A stretch of 64,000 bases of DNA, from contig JAWPHD010008268.1 of assembly GCA_037043455.1 (NCBI GenBank), positions 53,323-117,322 of the forward strand, in the 5' to 3' direction. Within the stretch, counting starts at the first letter, position 1. Each line of letters opens with the position of its first letter. Position numbers and translations under genes: made by a program. The stretch is from Cyrtodaria siliqua. Its lineage: Eukaryota; Mollusca; Bivalvia; Adapedonta; Hiatellidae. Under the pieces are notes generated by a model. It made no database searches and was not told the origin of the DNA. It saw only the letters and a list, made by a program, of their open reading frames with translations. This document shows positions 13,354 through 22,300 of the stretch, one piece after another.

Positions 13354-16300
13354 AATGCTTGTTCAGACCGAAGCATTGTGGTGTAGTGGTTATAGCATCT
13401 GCCTTGCATTCGGGAGGTCGTGGGATCGAGTCCCCTGACCGCGTCATACCAGAGACTTTAAAAAATGGAGTAGTCACTTGTAACCCTTGCCTGACGAGCA
13501 AATAATGGGTAGTGCTGCGACTGATTGACCAGTGTCAGAATAATGCGACTGGCGGGTGGGGTATCATGTCTACTACGGCGTGGTATTCCAGTGTGGCAGC
13601 ACTATAAAGAAACCATTGAGTTCTTCAAGTAGACATATCATCACATCACACAACAACACACAGATAAAAGTCCAGACAGTGTGCCTATAGTCGTCATGTA
13701 GGACGCCTGTCGTAGGTGAAGGGACTATAATCCTTAGAAATACACACTTAATGCGTGTTACCTAACGGCTTATCGAGTTTGTTGGTGGGGTAATATAAAC
13801 CTTATAATCACACACGCACGCACGCTCACATGCACACGCACACACTTAATGCTTGATATAAACTTCAAGAGTGTGACCCTTTAAAACAAACAACACATTC
13901 ATGTTTGGTTTTAGTCAAGTGAATGAGCTGTTCACAACCACTGACCGAGCTGTACACAACCACTAACCGAGCTGTACACAACCACTAACCGAGCTGTTCA
14001 CAACCACTGACCGAGCTGTACACAACCACTAACCGAGCTGTTCACAACCACTGACCGAGCTGTACACAACCACTAACCGAGCTGTACACAACCACTGACC
14101 GATCTGTACACAACCACTAACCGAGCTGTACACAACCACTAACCGAGCTGTACACAACCACTAACCGAGCTATACACAACCACTAACCGAGCTATACAAA
14201 ACCACTAACCGAGCTATACACAACACTAACCGAGCTGTACACAACCACTAACCTATGTACGCAACCACTAACCGAGCTACTAACCGAGCTATACACAACC
14301 ACTAACCGAGCTATACAAAAACACTAACCGAGCTATACACAACCACTAACCGAGCTATACAAAACCACTAACAGAGCTATACACAACCACTAACCGAGCT
14401 ATACACAACCACTAACCGAGCTATACACAAACACTAGCCGAGCTATTCACAACAACTAATCGAGCTATACACAACCAATAACCGAGCTATACACAACCAA
14501 TAACCGAGCTATACACAACCACTAACCGAGCTATACACAACCACTAACCGAGCTATACAAAACCACTAACCGAGCTATACACAACCACTAGCCGAGCTAT
14601 ACACAACCAATAACCGAGCTATACACAACCACTAACCGAGCTATACACAACCTATAACCGATCTATAAACAACCAATAACCGAGCTATACAAAACGACTA
14701 ACCGAGCTATACACAACCACTAACCGAGCTATACAAAACCACAAGCCGAGCTATACACAACCAGTAACCGAGCAATACACAACCACTAGCCTAGCTATAC
14801 ACAACCACTAACCGAGCTATACACAACCACTAACCGAGCTGTACACAACCACTAGCCGAGCTGTACACAACCACTAACCGAGCTATACACAACCACTAAC
14901 CGAGCTATACACAACCACTAACCGAGCTATACACAACCACTAGCCTAGCTATACACAACCACTAACCGAGCTATACACAACCACTAACCGAGCTATACAC
15001 AACCACTAGCCTAGCTATACACAACCATTAGCCGAGCTATACACAACCACTAACCGAGCTATACACAACCACTAACCGAGCTATACACAACCACTAGCCT
15101 AGCTATACACAACCACTAACCGAGCTATACACAACCACTAACCGAGCTATACACAACCACTAACCGAGCTATACACAACCACTAACCGAGCTATACACAA
15201 CCAGTAACCGAGCTATACACAACCACTAACTGGGCTATACACAACCACTAACCGAGCTGTACACAACCACTAACCGAGCTATACACAACCACTAGCCGAG
15301 CTATACACAACCACTAACTGGGCTATACACAACCACTAACCGAGCAGTACACAACCACTAACCTCTATTGAAGGGTGAAGAGCGTATGCGCCAAGTTCGA
15401 ATCTTATCTGATCGTTACCCTTCCCAGTCGCCCCGTGGGCGATGTACTGCGCCGCCTCCTCCTTCGCAACCTTGATAATCGCCCTGAAATGACAGGTCAC
15501 GTGATAACAGTAGTAAGTATTTAGGGATTTAGCGTTTACTATTTATTAAATATCCAACTTGTTACATTTGGTGGTGTTAGTTTAGTTTTCCCTATACTCG
15601 TATGTTATTGACATATGCCATACCACAGCAGTTTTGGACATTGCTTTTTATAAACAATTTTAGCATTAAATAAACAAGCTTTCCATGATTTCTCAATGGC
15701 CATTTAGCGTTGGGAAATAAGTCCTTTACAGTATATTTACTTTGCAATGCACGGGCGTGCCAGTGCCGTTCCCATGGGGTATCTATCTTCGTACACTCCA
15801 TTTGCCTGGATGGACGGCCAGATGAAATCCTCCACAAACTCTCGACGAACGTCCAGAATTACAACCTATGAATAAGGAGCCTAGTATTAACACTAAAACA
15901 AAACAAAAAACAACATCTGCAATGATTAAAATCTAATTCTCCAAATACGATGGAGGTATAGCAGTGAAATAATATAAATGTTCATCAATTTATATTTAAT
16001 TGATATGAACACAGTATCATAAAACCGATATGAATACTAAAATAACCAAAAGGAACATTGGGTAGTCGTTTCCGTCACATTAAATAACAATGTTATATTA
16101 AGAAGGGCACGTTGGGTTAAAGTCGTATCCGAAATACCCAAAAGGCGGGGTCGAGGTATGAGGATTGGGCGCAGTTGTTAGTCACATCCATGTACCTATA
16201 AAGCACAGCCACATGTCAAAGCTTTAGAAATTTGCTTGTCTAGTGTTTTATTTAGCTCATTTCCTTAATAACGTGGAAAAGCAGAACTGCTCCGTTACAT

Positions 16301-19300
16301 GTATGTCTGATAATGCACGGGGTTGTGATGTGTGTAGGACTAATACTTAACGTACCTTTACCGCCCCCAGTGTGTTCGCCTTTGCCCGTGCCGCGTCGAA
16401 GTCTTCTTCCTGTCCGACATTTGCCTGAAGAAAACAATGTTTAGCTATATCGCCAGACTAATTTTAAAACTATATTGAAATAACCGGAAATTCATTTTCA
16501 CAGCAGCAAATTAAGCAAAAACCGTGTATTCAAGATGTTTGGAATCTAAATGAATGCACTTGAGTAGACACATTTGCCTTAAATTTAATTATATATTACC
16601 ATTGCCAACATGCTTGCCACGTGTCAGAGCTGCACAACCACGTACCATGTGGCAGAGATGCAAAGCCACGTGCCATGTGACAGAGTTGCACAACGTTGCA
16701 GTGGTACACAGTCACGTGGTATCAGGCAGAGCAGCACAGCCACGTGCCGTGTGGCAAATGTGCACAGCCACGCGCCAAGTGTCAGAGGTGAACAAGCACG
16801 TCATTTGGCAGAGTGCACAACGTGTCAGAGGTACACTGTCACTTGGTATGTGGCAGAGGTGCGCAGTCACGCGCTATGTAGCAAAGGTACTCATCCATGA
16901 TGCTCAGCCACGCGCCAAGTGTCAGATGTGCAGAGTCACGTGCCATTTGGCATATATCTCAGCAAAAGACCGAAAGGCATTTTTATAAATGGCAAATCCA
17001 ATTCATTTACCAGTCCAGATCTACCGCGGGATACAATTGGTTCCCCTGTTTATTGTGGATACCAGATAGCAATAAATAAGACAACCAACATATTCCAGCA
17101 AGATGGCATTATGTAAGTCTTAATAAAGTCAAATAAAGAAGACGGTTTATATAGGTCAATTAAACTTTATATATGCATATATACGTTTGTTGAAGACGAG
17201 ACAATTTATATTTAAGTCTATGAAGAATACAATCTATCTCTTGTTTATATCATATGTTACCACTGTAGACGGGAATTCGAATTCTAAATTGCATTAAGTT
17301 TTAAATCAAGCTGGCTGAATGTGAAGGACGTGCACAACTATAAATTGCTATCTAAGCGAACATATTCGATGGGATAAAATCGTCAAATCGCTTCACGACA
17401 TACTTTGTTACAATAGCGCATCGTACTACTAATACAGACGAGGGTTTTGTCCAATGCAAGGCTGATGTGTCCTTTATTTGTCGATTCTACTGCTGACATA
17501 GCCATTATAATAATAATAATATCTTTATTTCAAGAGGATAACATATTTGGCTACAAGCCAGTCTAACATATGGTCATCAGATAAAAGACAATATATTTAC
17601 AGTTTTTATAAACATGACTCAAACAATGGTACAGAAAGAATAAAATGAACAAAATATGTGCAGAAACTTCATGATTTTTCTAAAAATGTGGTGACTTATT
17701 CAACCTTTAGGTGATGTGTATACACTATAAAACTAATGTTTTAAACTCGTCAATTGTATATGTTATTAACAATATAAATATTAAAATTTAAAGAATTACA
17801 TTTTAAAATTTTAAAAAGTGAACATTGTACACGTGCATATACTGTGATTGACGTAGGTAATACATCGGTAATCAAGTTGTCAAATTGCATATACAACAAA
17901 TCATTTAAAAACACAATAAATACTACTGTAAGACGATCGTAACAATTAAAAGTTATGATATGTTGATTTAATAAGCAAGTGATCTTGAGAAATATTTTCT
18001 GATTGAAATATCACACCTATTTTTTTTCCGACAGGGTTAGTCTTGTTTAATAGTAATACACAAACACGAAGGGCCACTGCATTCTACTTAGTGTTGGCTA
18101 AACCACCAGTCCTAACAATATGTGTATGCGTGATTTAGCCTAAGACAGCAGCACTTTACGCAGGCTTACAATCATACTGTCCAAAAACTAGATTTGAAGT
18201 AAGTATGACTAAGTATATTTTTTATAATATTTATTTGTTAATTAAACTCCTTGTAATCAAGCCCAGTTGACGAAACATACAAGCTGAACTCATGTGCTGT
18301 CATGCAATGATGTTTTCAATTAAGAATTCATTTTTTAAAAATAATATACCGAAAATATATGTACATGATGTAAGTATGTAATCAATGTTATCTAGCCCAG
18401 CAGCCCAAACATACAAGCTGATCCACTGAACCGTCAAACATTGATATTTTATTGTATTTATATTAGTTTATGTGTGCATAATAGTTTATGCTCTCCTATA
18501 AATGGAGAAAATAAAGATTATTATTATTATTACTTAAAATATATAGTTTTAATGATTTCTTAAGACTTTGTGTCGGTAAAACATAGATGCTGTACCAGAC
18601 CCACACGGATAGTATACATACTTTTGAAATTATATAGCAGTCGAGGACATAATATGTGTTTTCAGTAACGTTTTAAATGAACTTGGTGATTTTGAAAGCC
18701 GTATTTCATGAGGAAGTTTATTTCATTCCTGTGGACCGCAAATTGAAAATGCTTTATCATAAAATGCTGTGTGCGATCTTGGAACGTGCAGTGTATCATT
18801 TGTGGAAGATCTTAAATTTCGTCCATGAGTTGTTGAAGGTTTTGAGAGTATGATGTCAATGTATTCAGGTGTTTGATTATTTAGAGATTTGTACACCACC
18901 ATAATACATGTATGGTATTGAACCCGTTTTTGGACTGGGAGCCAACTCAGAGTTTTAAACATTTGTTCGGATGATGTATTAATTTCTACTCGGAGGATAA
19001 GCCTGGCCGCTCGTTTTTTGAAGTTTTAGTATTCGATCATATGGGATGAACAACGACCCCATATGATACATCCGTAGTCCAACAAAGGCAATATACGTAT
19101 ATGCATTGAAGTACATTTTCAACTTTAATATCTTGGTTGACATATTTTGGTAGCAATTTCATGAGTTATTTTACGCGTGGTGCTTTGACATACACTGTCT
19201 ATTTGTTTATCTCAACTGAGATAAACAACTTAGCATTTGTATTCCTAACAGTTTATGTGCTTCAGTTGTTTGTATTGAGTTGTTATCAAGAGTTAGTTCA

Positions 19301-22300
19301 AGTTTAGGGTGACTTAATATTTTAGATCTTGATCCTATGGTCATTGAAAAAGTTTTATTGTCATTTATGTGCATTTTGTTATCAGTGCGCCATATTTTAA
19401 AACCATTTACACTTGCTTGGAATCGAGTTTCAAGAATAAATAGAGGATCTTACATGAATGCTCATTCATTACTGAATTTATTAAACGAGTTGGCAAAATG
19501 ATATAATGCGAGGCTCTTGCCGAGCATTATATCATTTTTGCTAACGAGTTTAATAAACGAGTTTAATAAATTCAAATTCAAAGTTAAGTTTAAACGAGAT
19601 TAATAAATTCAATAATGAATGAGAACGAATGTTAAATTATATTTATCACATAACTTATAACGTCACAATACGTCAGTAAACGTTCATTAACGTGACATCC
19701 ACGACGTCATTAACGTTATGTTATACCACTAGTGGAATATCGAAAATATTGAACGGTGTTATTACACTCCCACACCGCATGTTATGTGATGAAGTAAATT
19801 AATCAAACGTGATGTGCTTCACCTATACCCTTGTTCGATAAAGGTTGTTCTCGAACTTGTCCGAGCTTTTATCAATATTTATCAATATTCAGACTCGTAT
19901 TAAGTGTTGTAAAGATCGGATGCAAAAAAAGTGCTAGAATGTTGAAAGTCAAAATATGGTATTTTCATTTGATATAATGAAAATACTATTATTTGACTTT
20001 CAACATTCTAGCACCTTTGTTGCCATAACTCTGATGTTTATTATTCGATAACTTCGATAACGTCGATAACAGATATTTCGTCGATATTAGGACACTGACC
20101 AACTCATATTATGTTTAGTAAGAGTTTTTAAGTTGTCTGTTTACAATACAATTTTGGTTAAGTCAAATTAGACCTATTCTTGAGGAAAGCAAGTATCTTT
20201 AAATAGGTATTGTTTAAGATTTTTCCCATGAGACATACGGCTTTATTTATTTTAGCAGCATTAAGTTTGTGTCTGCGACAATCACGCGGCGTCGACTAGC
20301 AATATATGGTTAAAATTATTTATGATCGTCACAAATTGCTTTTATCGTTCGTACACAGTTCTATAGTGTGCCATCTAGCATATGTGATGCGAGTATCGCT
20401 TAATTTGGTTCGGATAAATGATGATAAATTATGCTAGTCACGTTTTAAGGGCGCATGATTATACCCTCGTTTTTGAAAACAACAGGGTATATTAAAATCG
20501 CCTCCGTATGTCCGTCTGTCCGTCCGTCAGTCCGTTACCGCATCTCCTCCTAAACCGCTGAACGGAATTCAACCAAACTTAGGGTATGACTTTAGCATAT
20601 GATGACGGCATGCAAGAGCAACATTATTTTTGGCTCCGAGCCGAGGGGCCTTCAGGGGGTCAAAAGGTCAAATACACTAAAAATTCAATTACACTGTCAT
20701 TTTTCCATATTTGTGCACATAACTTGGTGTATGTAATCGTCTATGAAGATAAACAACTATGAAACGATTTTATTATTTCGAACTCGGACGACTGCCCAGG
20801 GGCCCAGGGTGGGTGGGGTGGGTTTTGTGATCTTGGGGATTTTTTTTGTGTGTTATTATGTCTCAAATGAAACAATATGATGATGGCTCTGCATCCAGGG
20901 CCCTCAAGTCAATTACATAAACAATTCAATTACACTGCAATTTTTTCCACATTTTTGCACATAACTGGTGGTGTATGTAACTGTCTATGAAAGTTAAACA
21001 ACATATCAAACAATTTTATTATTCCGAACTCGGACGTCTGCTTTTTTTTTTAATTATGTCTCAAATGAAACATTATGATGATGGGATACATTTGTTTCCT
21101 CCTATTTCATCGGTGGGGGCCTGGGGGAAGGGGCATCAAATACACTAATAATTCAATTACAGTGTTATTTTCCCATACTTTTGCACATTAGTTGGTACAA
21201 TAGTCATCTATGAAAGAGATACACAGCATGTCAAATGATTTATTATTTAAAACTGAGGTCGTCTTCCCTGGGGGTTGGGGTTGGGGGAGGTGGGTGGTGT
21301 GGGGAGGGTATCGGGGGTCTTCTTTTTTTTTAATTATGTCTCATACGAACATTTTGATGAAGGGATTACAGTGTATAGTAGTATGTGTGTGCGTGATGGT
21401 AGGTGGGGGTATCCTGTGTGAAGAAAACGTGGGTATTTGCGATGAAGTGCCGTCGAATTGTTCTAGTTTAAATTATAATTATCTTGGTTACTTTTCTAAA
21501 AAAATAGTTTGTTATTTTAATATGACCCATGTATGCTGTGTCGACATGATTAAACATTTACTACTCATTTTATAGCATTTTACATTCAAACATATTTCTT
21601 TCTTTCAATTGATTCATTCTAACATTACATTTCTATAAAAGGTTTAAGGTAAAAAAAGAAGAAGGTTAATCATACACCGAACAAAATCAAACGAACGAAG
21701 ATATCTGTTGTTGAATGTATTTGTTCAAGCTATAGAATTTAGTCCACTGTACATCTGTTCTTGTTAATCAATCAGTATTTAGCTCAACGCCTTTATTTTC
21801 CTTTTTATAAACCGCTTATTCACGGGTTCTGCGTGATACGAGCAACCGACAAGTGATGTTCTGTCGTGATTGAATTGTATAACAGAGACCAGGCGCGTAT
21901 ATACAAAGACCGGGCGCGTATATAACAGAAACCAGGCGTGTATATAACAGAGACCGTCGGCAGGCGCGTATATAACAAAGACCAGGCGCGCATATAACAG
22001 AGACCAGGAGCGTTTATAACAGAGATCATGCGCGTATGTAACATAGACTAGGTGCATATATATCAGAGATCAGGTGCGTATATAACAGAAACCATGCGTG
22101 CATATAACAGAGACCGTCGGCAGGCGCGTATATAACAGAGATCAGGCGCGTATATAACAGAGACCAGGCGCGTATATAACAGAGATCCGGCGCGTATATA
22201 ACAGAGTCCAGGCGCGTATATAACAGAGACCAGGCGCGTATATAGCAGACACCAGGCGTGTATAAAACAGAAACAAAACCATGTGATTTGTTTGATCCGG

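Noticed and set aside
13925..15362. CRISPR array (short regular repeats)
   Set aside because: Units are head-to-tail without unique spacers, in a eukaryotic intron; a satellite. The same applies to 5223-7156 and 59690-60275.
16554..16988. 144-codon open frame
   Set aside because: Covers a degenerate 28-bp minisatellite inside ASS1 intron 1; no domain recognised.
21210..21575. 121-codon frame [13 protein letters not shown]
   Set aside because: Lies across a G-rich part of a diverged tandem repeat; no domain and no splice context.
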